Shown here piece by piece: positions 1 to 9,159 of a DNA stretch of 38,315 nt (position 1 is the first letter of the stretch; every line of letters starts with the position of its first letter). The DNA is taken from positions 1-38,315 of the forward strand of contig JBJDZM010000077.1 of the NCBI GenBank assembly GCA_051867975.1, given 5' to 3'. A program made the position numbers and the translations under genes. The notes below the pieces were generated by a model. It saw only the letters and a program-made list of their open reading frames with translations. It had not been told where the DNA came from and made no database searches. Source of the stretch: SVTX01 sp051867975. GTDB taxonomy: Bacteria > Bacillota > Clostridia > Oscillospirales > CAG-272.

Positions 1-35
1 TTCCCCTTTTCTCCCTTGCCTCCCTGAAAGGGGAA
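1..35. repeat. Inverted repeat at the window's left edge
   Basis: The first bases (TTCCCCTTT) can pair with GAAAGGGGAA at 26-35, giving a roughly 9-bp stem. It could be the terminator of a gene lying left of the window or a copy of a short C/G-rich intergenic repeat, since a similar CCTTCCCCC/GGGGGAAGG hairpin occurs at 9632-9651. Positions 36-100 are AT-rich with nothing else recognisable. Confidence 0.4.
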
Positions 36-101
36 TTTACTTTGGCAACTTACAAACAATATCTGAAGAAAAATGATTTTTGATAAATTTGGTTTTTTTA
101 C

Positions 102-130
102 TTGACAATTAAGGTGATTTATTGTATAAT
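102..130 (+). promoter_or_regulatory. Sigma-A type promoter for pyrC-carB
   Basis: TTGACA at 102-107 and TATAAT at 125-130 are both perfect consensus hexamers with a 17-bp spacer. Transcription should begin near 137, about 50 nt before pyrC. That short leader has no obvious attenuator hairpin or PyrR-binding loop, so UMP-dependent control of the kind known from Bacillus is not visible here. Confidence 0.9.
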
Positions 131-189
131 AAACTGAGTTTAGGCAAAAAGCATTGCCGATTCATTCTAAGATGAAACGGAGAGAAAAA

Positions 190-1392
190 ATGACTGATTT
201 CAAGGCAAAGATACACGCGAAGCTCAAGGATAAAGAGTCTTTGTGTAAGTGTTTCTTGTCGCAGGAATCGCTGTCTTCCCTCAACGCTCCCGAATATAGT
301 ATTTTTCCCGGCTTTTGCGATGTGCATGTGCATTTTCGAGAGCCGGGTTTTTCTTATAAGGAAACGATACTGTCGGGTTCGCGAGCGGCGGCGGCAGGAG
401 GGTACACCGATGTCTGCACGATGCCGAATTTAAATCCCGTACCCGATTCACGCGAGCATTTGCGTGCGCAGACCGAGATAATTGAGCGTGATGCGCTCGT
501 CGGTGTTCATCCGTACGGCGCGATAACCGTCGGCGAGGGTGGTCGAGAGATAGCCGACCTTGAGGGAATGGCGAAGGATGTTATCGCGTTTTCGGACGAC
601 GGCAGGGGAGTTCAGGACGAGGGACTTATGCGCGAGGCGATGACGAGGGCGAAGGCTCTCGGCAAAATGATAGTTGCGCACTGCGAGGTAAACGAGCTGT
701 TGCGCGGCGGATATATTCACGACGGCGAGTATGCAAGGGCGCACGGACACAGGGGTATCTGCTCGGAGAGCGAATGGAGACAGATCGAAAGAGATCTGAA
801 GCTTGCGGACGAGACAGGTTGCGACTATCACGTCTGCCACATATCGACAAAGGAGAGCGTTGAGCTGATTCGCGCCGCACGTGCCGATGGGGTCAGGGTG
901 ACCTGCGAAACAGCACCTCATTATCTCATTCTTTGCGACAAGGATTTAAAAGAGCACGGCAGATTTAAGATGAATCCGCCCTTGAGAAGTGAATCCGACC
1001 GAGACGCGCTGATCGGCGGAATACTCGACGGGACTATCGGCATGATAGCGACCGACCACGCGCCCCACTCCGCCGAGGAAAAGAGCCGCGGACTTGAGAA
1101 GAGCGCATTCGGCATCGTCGGACTTGAAACGGCGTTTCCGCTTATGTATACGCATTTTGTAAAAACGGGAATACTCAATACGGACAGGCTTTTGGACCTC
1201 ATGTGCTACAATGCGCGCGAGCGGTTCGGACTGCCCGTCGGCGAGAGCTTTTCGGTATGGTCGCTTGACGAGGACTACATGGTTGACCCGGAAAGATTCA
1301 AGTCGCAGGGAAGAGCGACACCTTTTGAGGGAGAGAGGCTTTTCGGAGTTCATAAGGCGACTGTTTACAACGGAAAAACAATTAAAAATTAA
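190..1392 (+). CDS. pyrC: Dihydroorotase (class I type)
   Basis: PyrC interconverts N-carbamoyl-aspartate and dihydroorotate, the third step of UMP synthesis, in the cytosol. The 400-residue protein has the amidohydrolase metal motif DVHVHFREPG with His46 and His48, further metal-ligand candidates in IVAHCE and YHVCHIST, and the catalytic-site DHAPH motif with Asp289. I chose the ATG at 190 because GGAGA at 179-183 lies 6 nt upstream; an in-frame ATG at 154 has no comparable site. The N-terminus is short compared with many class I enzymes, with only about 40 residues before the barrel, so the small beta-sandwich is reduced. It is followed 48 bp later by carB and shares the strong promoter upstream. 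Confidence 0.96.
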   Translation: MTDFKAKIHAKLKDKESLCKCFLSQESLSSLNAPEYSIFPGFCDVHVHFREPGFSYKETILSGSRAAAAGGYTDVCTMPNLNPVPDSREHLRAQTEIIERDALVGVHPYGAITVGEGGREIADLEGMAKDVIAFSDDGRGVQDEGLMREAMTRAKALGKMIVAHCEVNELLRGGYIHDGEYARAHGHRGICSESEWRQIERDLKLADETGCDYHVCHISTKESVELIRAARADGVRVTCETAPHYLILCDKDLKEHGRFKMNPPLRSESDRDALIGGILDGTIGMIATDHAPHSAEEKSRGLEKSAFGIVGLETAFPLMYTHFVKTGILNTDRLLDLMCYNARERFGLPVGESFSVWSLDEDYMVDPERFKSQGRATPFEGERLFGVHKATVYNGKTIKN

Positions 1393-1440
1393 ATAAACCC
1401 ACACAATTTATTGCAGATGAATGAATTTGGAGGAAAATCA

Positions 1441-4400
1441 ATGGCAAAAAGAACCGATTTAAAGAAAATTTTGATTATTGGCTCGGGACCTATCGTTATC
1501 GGTCAGGCAGCCGAGTTTGACTACGCAGGCACGCAGGCATGTCTCGCGCTTAAGGAAGAGGGCTACGAGGTCGTGCTCGTCAACTCAAACCCTGCGACGA
1601 TCATGACCGACACGACGATTGCCGACAAGGTATATATGGAGCCGCTCACTCTTGAATATATCGCAAAGATACTTCGCTACGAGCGTCCTGACGCCATTGT
1701 CCCCGGCATTGGCGGTCAGACCGGACTCAACCTCGCCATGCAGCTTGAAAAGAAGGGAATTCTCAAGGAATGTCGCGTTGAATTGCTCGGAACGAGCAGT
1801 GAGAGCATTGAGAAGGCAGAGGACAGGGAACTCTTTAAGGAGCTTTGTCAGTCGATAGGCGAGCCTGTTATTCCGTCCGAGATAACCTACAATCTTGAAG
1901 AGGCAAAGGCGGCGGCTGAGCGCATAGGCTACCCTGTCGTGCTTCGTCCCGCGTTCACGCTCGGCGGTACGGGCGGCGGCTTTGCCAACAACGAAGAAGA
2001 ACTTTATGAGATCGGAGTCAACGCCTTCAAGCTCTCGCCGGTTCATCAGGTGCTTGTTGAAAAGAGCGTTAAGGGCTACAAGGAGATAGAATTTGAGGTC
2101 ATGCGTGACTCAAACGACCATGCAATCACGATATGCGGCATGGAGAACATCGACCCTGTCGGAGTTCACACGGGAGACTCGATCGTCGTCGCGCCTATAA
2201 TGACACTTTCCAAAGAAGATGAAAAGATGCTCAACGACTCGGCGATAAAGCTCATAAAGGCGTTAAAGATTGAGGGCGGCTGTAATGTTCAGTTTGCGCT
2301 TGACCCGAATTCGTCGAAATATTACCTCATTGAGGTCAACCCCCGCGTTTCACGCTCGTCCGCGCTTGCGTCAAAGGCATCTGGCTATCCGATAGCGCGC
2401 GTTACCGCAAAGATTGCGGTCGGAATGAGCCTTGAAGACATAAAGATTGCCAACACCAATGCGGCGTTTGAGCCGTCGCTCGACTACTGCATTGCGAAGC
2501 TGCCGCGTTTCCCCTTCGACAAATTCACTGCCGCATCGAATACGCTCGGCACGCAGATGAAGGCGACGGGTGAGGTCATGGGAATAGGCTCAAACCTTGA
2601 AGAATGTCTCTTAAAGGGTATTCGCTCGCTTGAGATAGGCGCGACGCACCTCTACCATCACAAGTTTGACAATATGACTCCCGACGAGCTTCGTGAGTAT
2701 ATTTCCGAATTCCGTGACGACAACATTTTTGCCATAGCAGAACTGCTTTACCACGGTGCCGGCGTTGAGGAAATACACGAAATAACGAAAATAACGCCCT
2801 TTTTCCTTCAGGCGATAAAGAACATCATCGACATGGAGGAAACTCTCAAAGCGCATAAATTTGACCTTGAAACCCTCAGAGCGGCAAAGAAGATGGGATT
2901 CTCCGACAAGTACGTCGCAAAGCTGTGGAAGGTGAGCGAGCTTGACGTCTTCAATTTCAGACGTGAAAACAGGTTGTTCCCCGTCTTCAGAATGGTTGAC
3001 ACCTGCCACACAGGCGCATATATTCCGTACTTCTATTCGTCCTACACGGGCGAAAACGGCTCTGTTTTGACCGACAAAAAGAAGATCGTCGTCCTCGGAG
3101 CAGGTCCGATACGCATAGGTCAGGGTGTTGAGTTCGACTATTCGACCGTACATGCCGTTCAGACTATCAAGAAAGCAGGCTATGAGGCGATAATCATAAA
3201 CAACAATCCCGAAACCGTCTCAACCGACTACACGACAGCCGACAAGCTCTATTTCGAGCCGCTGACACCCGAGGACGTAATGAACATCATCGAATTTGAA
3301 AAGCCCGAGGGTGTTGTCGCCTCTCTCGGCGGACAGACTGCTATCAACCTTGCACAGCCTCTCCACGACCTCGGCGTTAAGATAATCGGAACCGATTGCG
3401 ACGCTATCGACCGCGCGGAGAACAGAGATGCGTTTGAAAAGCTGTTAAAAGAGCTGGGTATTCCTCAGCCCGAGGGCAGAGCGGTGACTAAGATCGAGGA
3501 CGGCGTTGCGGCGGCGAATAAGATTGGATACCCCGTGCTGGTTCGTCCCTCGTTCGTGCTTGGCGGCCGCGCCATGCAGATAGTCGCAAACGAGGAGCAG
3601 CTCCGCCATTACCTCAAGACCGCAGTTGAAATTGACGAGGACAAGCCCGTGCTTGTCGACAAGTACATCAGCGGTAAGGAGGTGGAGGTCGATGCGATAT
3701 GCGACGGACATGACGTTTTCGTTCCCGGTATCATGGAGCTTGTCGAGCGCACGGGTATTCACTCGGGCGACTCTATAAGCGTTTATCCGACCTTCTCGAT
3801 CTCCGACAAGGTCAAGGGAACTATCTTGCGCTACGCGAAGAAGCTCGGACTCGGAATAGGAATCGTCGGTCTGTACAACATACAGTTCATCGTTGACAAA
3901 AACGACGAGGTATTCATCATCGAGGTCAACCCGCGTTCGTCGAGAACGGTTCCGTTCCTCTCAAAAGCGACGGGTTACAGCCTTGCGGACATTGCGACCG
4001 AGTGCATACTCGGCAGGACGCTCCGAGAACAGGGAATATTCGCGCTTTACCCCGACGAAAAGAAGAGATGGTACGTCAAGGTGCCTGTATTCTCGTTCAA
4101 CAAGCTGCGCGGACTTGACGCTTACCTCTCGCCCGAAATGAAGTCGACGGGTGAGGCTATCGGATACGACGACAAATTTTACCGCGCGCTCTACAAGGCG
4201 CTTCAGGCGTCGGGTATGCACCTGCAAAATTACGGAACGGTATTTGCGACGATTGCCGACTGCGACAAGGAGGAGGCACTGCCCCTCATTCGCCGATTCT
4301 ACAATCTCGGATTTAATATCGAGGCTACCAGCGGAACTGCTAAATTCCTCAAGAGCAACGGAATCCGCACGCACGTCCTAAGCAAGATTTCCGACGGAAG

Positions 4401-4614
4401 TGAGGAGATTGCCGAGTCAATACGGCAGGGACACATCGCATACGTCATCAACACGAGCGACCCGTCCTCCGCAGGCGTGACTCGCGACGGATACGAGATA
4501 AGAAAATACGCGACCGAAAACAACGTCACTATGTTCACTTCCCTCGACACGGTAAAGGTATTACTTGACGTTCTCGAAGAAACAACGCTGACGATTTCGA
4601 CGATTGATGCTTGA
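1441..4614 (+). CDS. carB: Carbamoyl-phosphate synthase large subunit
   Basis: CarB makes carbamoyl phosphate from bicarbonate, ammonia and two ATP; the ammonia normally comes from the CarA glutaminase through a tunnel. The 1057 residues match the family's usual length of about 1070. Two homologous halves are plain: GSGPIVIGQA near residue 17 and GAGPIRIGQG near residue 560 open the two pre-ATP-grasp folds, each followed by an ATP-grasp domain. The last ~120 residues form an MGS-like allosteric domain (KFLKSNGIRTHVLSK), the usual place for UMP inhibition. The start at 1441 is preceded by TTTGGAGGAAA; an upstream in-frame ATG at 1411 lacks this. CarA is not next to it, although car genes are often paired, so the small subunit must be encoded outside the window. 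Confidence 0.97.
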   Translation: MAKRTDLKKILIIGSGPIVIGQAAEFDYAGTQACLALKEEGYEVVLVNSNPATIMTDTTIADKVYMEPLTLEYIAKILRYERPDAIVPGIGGQTGLNLAMQLEKKGILKECRVELLGTSSESIEKAEDRELFKELCQSIGEPVIPSEITYNLEEAKAAAERIGYPVVLRPAFTLGGTGGGFANNEEELYEIGVNAFKLSPVHQVLVEKSVKGYKEIEFEVMRDSNDHAITICGMENIDPVGVHTGDSIVVAPIMTLSKEDEKMLNDSAIKLIKALKIEGGCNVQFALDPNSSKYYLIEVNPRVSRSSALASKASGYPIARVTAKIAVGMSLEDIKIANTNAAFEPSLDYCIAKLPRFPFDKFTAASNTLGTQMKATGEVMGIGSNLEECLLKGIRSLEIGATHLYHHKFDNMTPDELREYISEFRDDNIFAIAELLYHGAGVEEIHEITKITPFFLQAIKNIIDMEETLKAHKFDLETLRAAKKMGFSDKYVAKLWKVSELDVFNFRRENRLFPVFRMVDTCHTGAYIPYFYSSYTGENGSVLTDKKKIVVLGAGPIRIGQGVEFDYSTVHAVQTIKKAGYEAIIINNNPETVSTDYTTADKLYFEPLTPEDVMNIIEFEKPEGVVASLGGQTAINLAQPLHDLGVKIIGTDCDAIDRAENRDAFEKLLKELGIPQPEGRAVTKIEDGVAAANKIGYPVLVRPSFVLGGRAMQIVANEEQLRHYLKTAVEIDEDKPVLVDKYISGKEVEVDAICDGHDVFVPGIMELVERTGIHSGDSISVYPTFSISDKVKGTILRYAKKLGLGIGIVGLYNIQFIVDKNDEVFIIEVNPRSSRTVPFLSKATGYSLADIATECILGRTLREQGIFALYPDEKKRWYVKVPVFSFNKLRGLDAYLSPEMKSTGEAIGYDDKFYRALYKALQASGMHLQNYGTVFATIADCDKEEALPLIRRFYNLGFNIEATSGTAKFLKSNGIRTHVLSKISDGSEEIAESIRQGHIAYVINTSDPSSAGVTRDGYEIRKYATENNVTMFTSLDTVKVLLDVLEETTLTISTIDA

Positions 4615-4617
4615 GTA

Positions 4618-4870
4618 GTTAGTTGGTGCCGGGGATTTAGGGAAACCCTTTTTGGAAAAAAGGGCTTTCCCTATAACCCTTCCCAAAAACTTTTAAAAAA
4701 TTGGGTCCTTATCGCGGTGGCGTAGGATTTTCCCTTCGGAAAAATCCCCCTCTGTCGCTTTCGTATTGAGGACGTGTTAAACCCAGCCATGAAAGAGCAT
4801 CTTAATTTGAAAATTTCTCTATGTTAGAGAGAGAAACATCAAAGTTGGAGAAAGTTACAAAATACAAACA
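4618..4870 (+). repeat. Composite intergenic repeat, copy A
   Basis: This gap between carB and pyrK holds a diverged copy of an element seen also at 7218-7450, 10011-10225 and 27105-27400. Shared blocks in order are GGATTTAGGGAAACCC with a facing GGGCTTTCCCTATAACCC hairpin, a TTGGGTCCTTAT block (compare GGGGTTCTAAC in the other copies), GTTAAACCCAGCC, and an AGAGAG-rich end. The first hairpin could act as a weak terminator after carB. I see no convincing promoter for pyrK, so pyrK is probably reached by read-through or by a promoter I cannot recognise. Confidence 0.6.
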
Positions 4871-4882
4871 AAAAGGATAAAA

Positions 4883-5620
4883 ATGAGACAATCTGTTTTT
4901 ACGGTAATAGAAAACACGCCGCTGACGGGCAATGTTTATAAAATGCTTCTGAAGGGCGACACGCAGGAGATAACCAACTGCGGACAATTCGTCAACGTAA
5001 AGCTTGACGGGCTATTTCTCCGCCGCCCGATCTCGGTCTGCGACTGCGAGGGCGACATACTCACCCTCATTTACAAAGTCGTCGGTCGCGGCACGGAGCA
5101 GATGAGCAAAATGTCCGAGGGCGAGACACTCGACCTTCTCACGGGACTCGGAAACGGCTACGACACGTCATTGTCAGGACAAGCTCCGATACTGCTCGGC
5201 GGCGGAGTCGGAGTGCCGCCTATGTATATGCTTTGCAAAAAACTTATTGCAGAGGGTAAAAAGGTCTCGGTAATTCTCGGATTTAACAAGGCTGACGAGG
5301 TGTTTTATGAAGAAGAATTCAAAGCCCTCGGAGCGAATGTCACCGTCACGACGGTTGACGGCTCGTACGGAGTCAAGGGCTTCGTCACCGACGTAATGAA
5401 AAATGAGAATTACAGTTATTTCTACACCTGCGGACCCGAGCCGATGCTCAAAGCGGTATACAACACCTCAAAAACCGAGGGGCAGTTCAGCTTTGAAGAG
5501 CGAATGGGATGCGGCTTCGGTGCCTGCATGGGTTGCTCGTGCAAGACGATAACGGGATACAAGCGCATCTGCAAGGAAGGACCCGTCATGAAGAAGGAGG
5601 AGATACTATGGGAAAAATGA
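4883..5620 (+). CDS. pyrK: Dihydroorotate dehydrogenase electron-transfer subunit
   Basis: PyrK carries electrons from PyrD's FMN through a [2Fe-2S] cluster and FAD to NAD+, forming the heterotetrameric class 1B enzyme. The 245-residue protein shows the FAD-binding RRPISV motif (about residue 48), an NAD-binding GGGVGVPPMY glycine loop (about 110), and the cluster cysteines C210, C215, C218 and C230 in the C-x4-C-x2-C-x11-C pattern. The ATG at 4883 follows AAAAGGA at the right spacing. The gene overlaps pyrD by 13 bp, so the two subunits are probably made by coupled translation. Confidence 0.96.
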   Translation: MRQSVFTVIENTPLTGNVYKMLLKGDTQEITNCGQFVNVKLDGLFLRRPISVCDCEGDILTLIYKVVGRGTEQMSKMSEGETLDLLTGLGNGYDTSLSGQAPILLGGGVGVPPMYMLCKKLIAEGKKVSVILGFNKADEVFYEEEFKALGANVTVTTVDGSYGVKGFVTDVMKNENYSYFYTCGPEPMLKAVYNTSKTEGQFSFEERMGCGFGACMGCSCKTITGYKRICKEGPVMKKEEILWEK

Positions 5621-6519
5621 GTGTTGACCTGTGCGGAATAGAACTCGACAACCCTGTCATCCCCGCGTCGGGAACCTTCGGCTTCGGCTACGAATTTGCC
5701 GAGCTTTACGACATTAACATGCTCGGAACCTTCTCCTTTAAGGGTACGACGAAGGACGCGCGCTTCGGAAATCCGACTCCCAGAATTGCGGAATGTCCGA
5801 ACGGAATGATAAACGCGGTCGGACTGCAAAACCCCGGAGTTGAGAAAGTAATAGGCGAGGAGCTTCCAAAGCTCAAAAAGGTGTTTAACAAGCCGGTCAT
5901 GGCAAACGTATCGGGATTTTCGGTAGATGAATACGTCTACACCTGCGAGAGGATTGACAGGTGTGAGCAGGTCGGCTGGATCGAAGTTAACGTCAGCTGT
6001 CCTAACGTTCACGGCGGCGGAATGTCCTTCGGTACAAGTCCATCTGCGGCGGCGGAGGTCACGAGGGCTGTAAAGGCGGTGACCAAAAAGCCAATCATAA
6101 TAAAGCTTTCGCCGAACGTCACCGACATTGTCTCTATTGCAAAGGCGTGCGAGGAGGCAGGTGCGGACGGCATAAGCCTTATAAACACTCTTCTCGGAAT
6201 GAGGATAGATCTGCGCACTAAAAGGCCTGTAATTGCCAACAAAATGGGCGGATTTTCGGGACCTGCCATCTTCCCCGTAGCGGTGAGAATGGTCTATCAG
6301 GTGTCGCACGCGGTCTCGATTCCCGTCGTTGGAATGGGCGGAGTATCGACGGCTGAGGACGTAATAGAGATGATGCTCGCGGGTGCCTCTGCGGTCGAGG
6401 TCGGAGCGGCAAATCTTGTCGACCCCTTCGCCTGCAAAAACATCATCGAGGACTTACCACGTGTAATGGAAAAATACCGAATTGAAAATCTAAAGGATAT
6501 TATAAAAGGAGTATTGTAA
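5608..6519 (+). CDS. pyrD: Dihydroorotate dehydrogenase catalytic subunit, class 1B
   Basis: This FMN enzyme oxidises dihydroorotate to orotate. The 303 residues include NPVIPASGTFGFG at the N-terminus, NVSCPNV with the class 1 catalytic cysteine at C131, and the FMN-phosphate loop GMGGVSTAEDV near residue 250. A cysteine base plus an adjacent PyrK identifies class 1B, which uses NAD+ rather than fumarate or quinone. The start at 5608 is fixed by AAGGAGG 7 nt upstream inside pyrK; an upstream in-frame ATG at 5509 lies deep in pyrK and has no such site. The stop overlaps the pyrF start (TAATG). Confidence 0.97.
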   Translation: MGKMSVDLCGIELDNPVIPASGTFGFGYEFAELYDINMLGTFSFKGTTKDARFGNPTPRIAECPNGMINAVGLQNPGVEKVIGEELPKLKKVFNKPVMANVSGFSVDEYVYTCERIDRCEQVGWIEVNVSCPNVHGGGMSFGTSPSAAAEVTRAVKAVTKKPIIIKLSPNVTDIVSIAKACEEAGADGISLINTLLGMRIDLRTKRPVIANKMGGFSGPAIFPVAVRMVYQVSHAVSIPVVGMGGVSTAEDVIEMMLAGASAVEVGAANLVDPFACKNIIEDLPRVMEKYRIENLKDIIKGVL

Positions 6520-7217
6520 TGGGAAAAGACGTTATCATCGCGTGCGATTTTGACAGCGCGGAAAAGGTTTTTGCGTTTCTTGACAAGTTTACGGACAAAA
6601 AGCCCTTCGTCAAGATAGGAATGGAGCTTTACTATGCGGAAGGTCCTTCCATTGTCAGGGAAATCAAGAAGAGAGGTCACAAGATTTTCCTTGACCTCAA
6701 ATTGCACGACATTCCGAACACGGTCAAAAAGTCGATGGCGGTTTTGTCTCGCCTTGACGTTGACATGACCAATCTCCACGCCGCAGGTACAAAGCGAATG
6801 ATGGAAGCGGCAATCGAGGGACTCACACGCCCCGACGGAACACGCCCCATGCTTATTGCGGTCACCCAGCTTACCTCAACCGACCAAAGGAGCATGGAAA
6901 ACGACCTTTTGATAAAAGAGCCTATCGCCGATGTCGTTATGCACTACGCGTCCTGCGCAAAGGACTCGGGACTTGACGGCGTTGTCTGCTCGCCCCTTGA
7001 AGCCGAAAAAGTCCACACGTGCTGCGGCAAGGATTTCGTAACCGTCACACCGGGTGTCCGTTTCGCTGACGGCGACGTCGGCGACCAAAAGCGAGTTATG
7101 ACCCCTGCCGAGGCAAAGAAGATCGGCTCGGATTACATCGTCGTCGGACGTCCCATCACCGCCGCCGAAGACCCCGTCGCGGCATACGAACGCTGCGTCA
7201 GAGAATTCTGCGACTGA
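6519..7217 (+). CDS. pyrF: Orotidine 5'-phosphate decarboxylase
   Basis: PyrF decarboxylates OMP to UMP, the last step of the pathway. The 232-residue TIM-barrel protein has the catalytic D-x-K-x-x-D-I signature at D59, K61 and D64 (DLKLHDIPN) and a phosphate-binding VTPGVR loop near residue 174, so it belongs to the ~230-residue type 1 class rather than the longer type 2 proteins. Its ATG shares one base with the pyrD stop, with AAAAGGAG just upstream. A composite repeat follows directly after its stop. Confidence 0.97.
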   Translation: MGKDVIIACDFDSAEKVFAFLDKFTDKKPFVKIGMELYYAEGPSIVREIKKRGHKIFLDLKLHDIPNTVKKSMAVLSRLDVDMTNLHAAGTKRMMEAAIEGLTRPDGTRPMLIAVTQLTSTDQRSMENDLLIKEPIADVVMHYASCAKDSGLDGVVCSPLEAEKVHTCCGKDFVTVTPGVRFADGDVGDQKRVMTPAEAKKIGSDYIVVGRPITAAEDPVAAYERCVREFCD

Positions 7218-7450
7218 CAGGACGCGAGGGACGCGAGGGACGCGAGGGACGCGAGGGAGACGCGGTCGCTTTTCGAGAAAAGCTCCGCAAAAGCTTTCTC
7301 GCATGGGGTTCTAACTAAGGTGAAGTGACGTTGAAATTTGCGGAGCAAATTTCAACCTACTGAGATGTCATACGTCCAATAGGATTGAACCCAGCCGATA
7401 AAGAGCATCTTATTTTATAATTCTATTAAGTTAAAGTTAGATTGTGCGTA
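7218..7450 (+). repeat. Composite intergenic repeat, copy B
   Basis: Copy B begins with a GACGCGAGG tandem run, then a hairpin formed by GAGAAAAGC/GCTTTCTC around 7278-7303, GGGGTTCTAACTAAGGTGA, a second hairpin (GAAATTTGC/GCAAATTTC), CCTACTGAGAT, and a TTGAACCCAGCCGA block. AGTTAGATTGTGC at 7436-7447, normally one end of the element, is here found at the other end, which suggests rearrangement. Copy D (27105-27400) is its reverse complement over most of the hairpin region. It separates pyrF from pyrE. Confidence 0.7.
7220..7255 (+). repeat. Tandem repeat of GACGCGAGG, four units
   Basis: Four exact 9-bp units in a row are followed by the near-unit GAGACGCGG. The run starts 3 bp after the pyrF stop. 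The number of units is likely to vary between strains. Confidence 0.9.
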
Positions 7451-7522
7451 AATGTTTAAAAGGTATTGAATGAGAAGTTTATCTAACAATTAAGTGCGAA
7501 GCTACAGGAAGTTTTTTGGATT

Positions 7523-7553
7523 CCAAAACCTTTTTTTTGGGGAAAGGTTTTGG
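7523..7553 (+). terminator. Hairpin in the pyrE leader, possible attenuator
   Basis: CCAAAACCTTT at 7523-7533 pairs with AAAGGTTTTGG at 7543-7553, closing a small T/G-rich loop. The hairpin lies 29 bp before pyrE. It is not followed by a T run, so it is not a standard terminator; it could be an mRNA stabiliser, part of an attenuator, or another mobile short repeat. I see no competing antiterminator stem. Confidence 0.4.
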
Positions 7554-7581
7554 CCGCCGGAGGCAAAGAAAGGATATAAAA

Positions 7582-8238
7582 ATGGAACAGTACAAAAGAG
7601 AATTTATACAGTTTTTAGAGGGCGCGGGAGTGCTGAAATTCGGGGACTTTACCGCAAAGAGCGGAAGGAAGATACCGTATTTTATCAATGCCGGGATGAT
7701 AAAGACCGGAGATGATATTGCGAAGCTCGGCGAGTTTTACGCGAGGGCATACACCGAAAAGCTCGGAGAGAAGAAGACGGTTCTTTACGGACCTGCGTAC
7801 AAGGGAATTTCGCTTGCGGTCTCGGCGGCGGTTGCGCTGTCGAAGCGCGGCTTGAACGTACCGTTTTTCTTCAACCGCAAAGAGGTCAAGGACCACGGCG
7901 AGGGCGGAGTTTTCGTCGGCTACGTACCGAGCGCGGGCGAGGAAATAGTCATAATTGAGGACGTTATCACGGCGGGAACGGCTATAAGAGAGAGCATGGA
8001 GATACTGTCGCAGCTTGAGGGCTGCCGTGTTTCGGCGACCTTCATTATGGTCGACCGCAAGGAAAAGGGACAGACCGACAAGGGCGCGATGCAGGAAATT
8101 GAGGAGCGGTTCGGCTTCCCGGTATATTCGATAGTTGACGTTTACGATATAATCGAGTATCTTGAGGAAGACGAGTGCAACCGTGAGAACGTCGAGAGAA
8201 TCAAGAATTATCTTGCCGTAAACGGCGCAAAGGCATAA
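7582..8238 (+). CDS. pyrE: Orotate phosphoribosyltransferase
   Basis: PyrE joins orotate to PRPP to give OMP, the substrate of PyrF. The 218-residue protein has the PRPP-binding signature VIIEDVITAGTA with the acidic pair E126/D127, and a lysine-rich catalytic loop in NRKEVKDHGEGG near residue 100. I placed the start at the ATG at 7582, preceded by GAAAGGAT; an upstream in-frame start at 7516 would add 22 residues encoded by the leader hairpin and is unlikely. pyrB begins 3 bp after its stop, so pyrE, pyrB and pyrI form one translational block. Confidence 0.96.
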   Translation: MEQYKREFIQFLEGAGVLKFGDFTAKSGRKIPYFINAGMIKTGDDIAKLGEFYARAYTEKLGEKKTVLYGPAYKGISLAVSAAVALSKRGLNVPFFFNRKEVKDHGEGGVFVGYVPSAGEEIVIIEDVITAGTAIRESMEILSQLEGCRVSATFIMVDRKEKGQTDKGAMQEIEERFGFPVYSIVDVYDIIEYLEEDECNRENVERIKNYLAVNGAKA

Positions 8239-8241
8239 ATC

Positions 8242-9159
8242 ATGAAAAATCTGATCGATATTAAGGACCTGTCGGTATCGGAGCTTGCAGAGCTTATCGA
8301 TACTGCCGAGGACATAATCGCAAACCCGAAAAAATACGCCGAGGCTTGCCGCGGTAAAAAGCTGGCGACGCTCTTTTTCGAGCCGTCGACTCGTACACGT
8401 CTCTCTTTTGAGGCGGCGATGTACGAGCTTGGCGGAAACGTGCTGAGCGTTTCAAGCGCCGCGTCATCGAGTGCCGCGAAGGGCGAGAGCATTGCCGACA
8501 CGGCGAAAACCGTCTCCTGCTACGCCGATATAATCGCCATGCGCCACCCCAAGGAGGGCGCACCGCTTGTCGCGTCTATGAATTCCTCAATTCCCGTGAT
8601 AAACGCGGGCGACGGCGGTCACAACCACCCGACTCAGACGCTTGCAGACCTATTGACCATTTGGCGTGAGAAGGGAAGGTTTGACAACCTGACGATTGGT
8701 TTTTGCGGAGATTTGAAGTTCGGCAGGACAGTCCATTCGCTGATAAGCGCGCTGTCGAGATACACGGGTATCAAAATCGTGCTTATCTCGCCCGATGAGC
8801 TGAAATTGCCGAGTTATATCAAAAAGGACGTTTTGGCGGCAAACGGCATTGAGTACAAGCAGACTACCGATCTGCTTGAGGTCATGCCCGAGCTTGACAT
8901 TCTCTATATGACTCGCGTGCAGAGAGAGCGATTCTTCAACGAGGAGGACTATCTGCGGCTCAAGGACAGCTACATTCTCACCCCCGACAAGCTGAAGGGG
9001 GCGAAGAGCGATTTGTCTATCCTTCACCCTCTGCCCCGTGTAAACGAGATCGCGGTCTCGATTGACGACGACCCGCGCGCGTGCTATTTCAAGCAGGTCT
9101 TGAACGGAAAATACATGAGAATGGCACTGATTCTGAAGCTTTTGGAGGTGAACGTATGA
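8242..9159 (+). CDS. pyrB: Aspartate carbamoyltransferase catalytic chain
   Basis: PyrB condenses carbamoyl phosphate with aspartate, the committed pathway step. The 305-residue protein has the carbamoyl-phosphate signature EPSTRTRLSF (E47-F56), the 80s-loop-like SSSAAKGES (about residues 75-83), and HPLPR near residue 255. There is no good ribosome site before the ATG at 8242, only 3 bp after pyrE, so translation is probably coupled to pyrE. The last bases overlap the pyrI start (ATGA). With PyrI downstream it should assemble into a regulated dodecamer. Confidence 0.96.
   Translation: MKNLIDIKDLSVSELAELIDTAEDIIANPKKYAEACRGKKLATLFFEPSTRTRLSFEAAMYELGGNVLSVSSAASSSAAKGESIADTAKTVSCYADIIAMRHPKEGAPLVASMNSSIPVINAGDGGHNHPTQTLADLLTIWREKGRFDNLTIGFCGDLKFGRTVHSLISALSRYTGIKIVLISPDELKLPSYIKKDVLAANGIEYKQTTDLLEVMPELDILYMTRVQRERFFNEEDYLRLKDSYILTPDKLKGAKSDLSILHPLPRVNEIAVSIDDDPRACYFKQVLNGKYMRMALILKLLEVNV

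Noticed and set aside
448..921. 157-residue frame on the minus strand inside pyrC
   Set aside because: It lies wholly within a clear pyrC coding region, has no family motif and is a product of the codon bias of the real gene. The same applies to the many long antisense frames in carB, atpD, atpA and feoB.
7385..7421. Promoter for pyrE from TTGAAC and TATAAT in repeat copy B
   Set aside because: The spacer is 25 bp, too long for a sigma-A promoter, and no better -35 is present at 16-18 bp.
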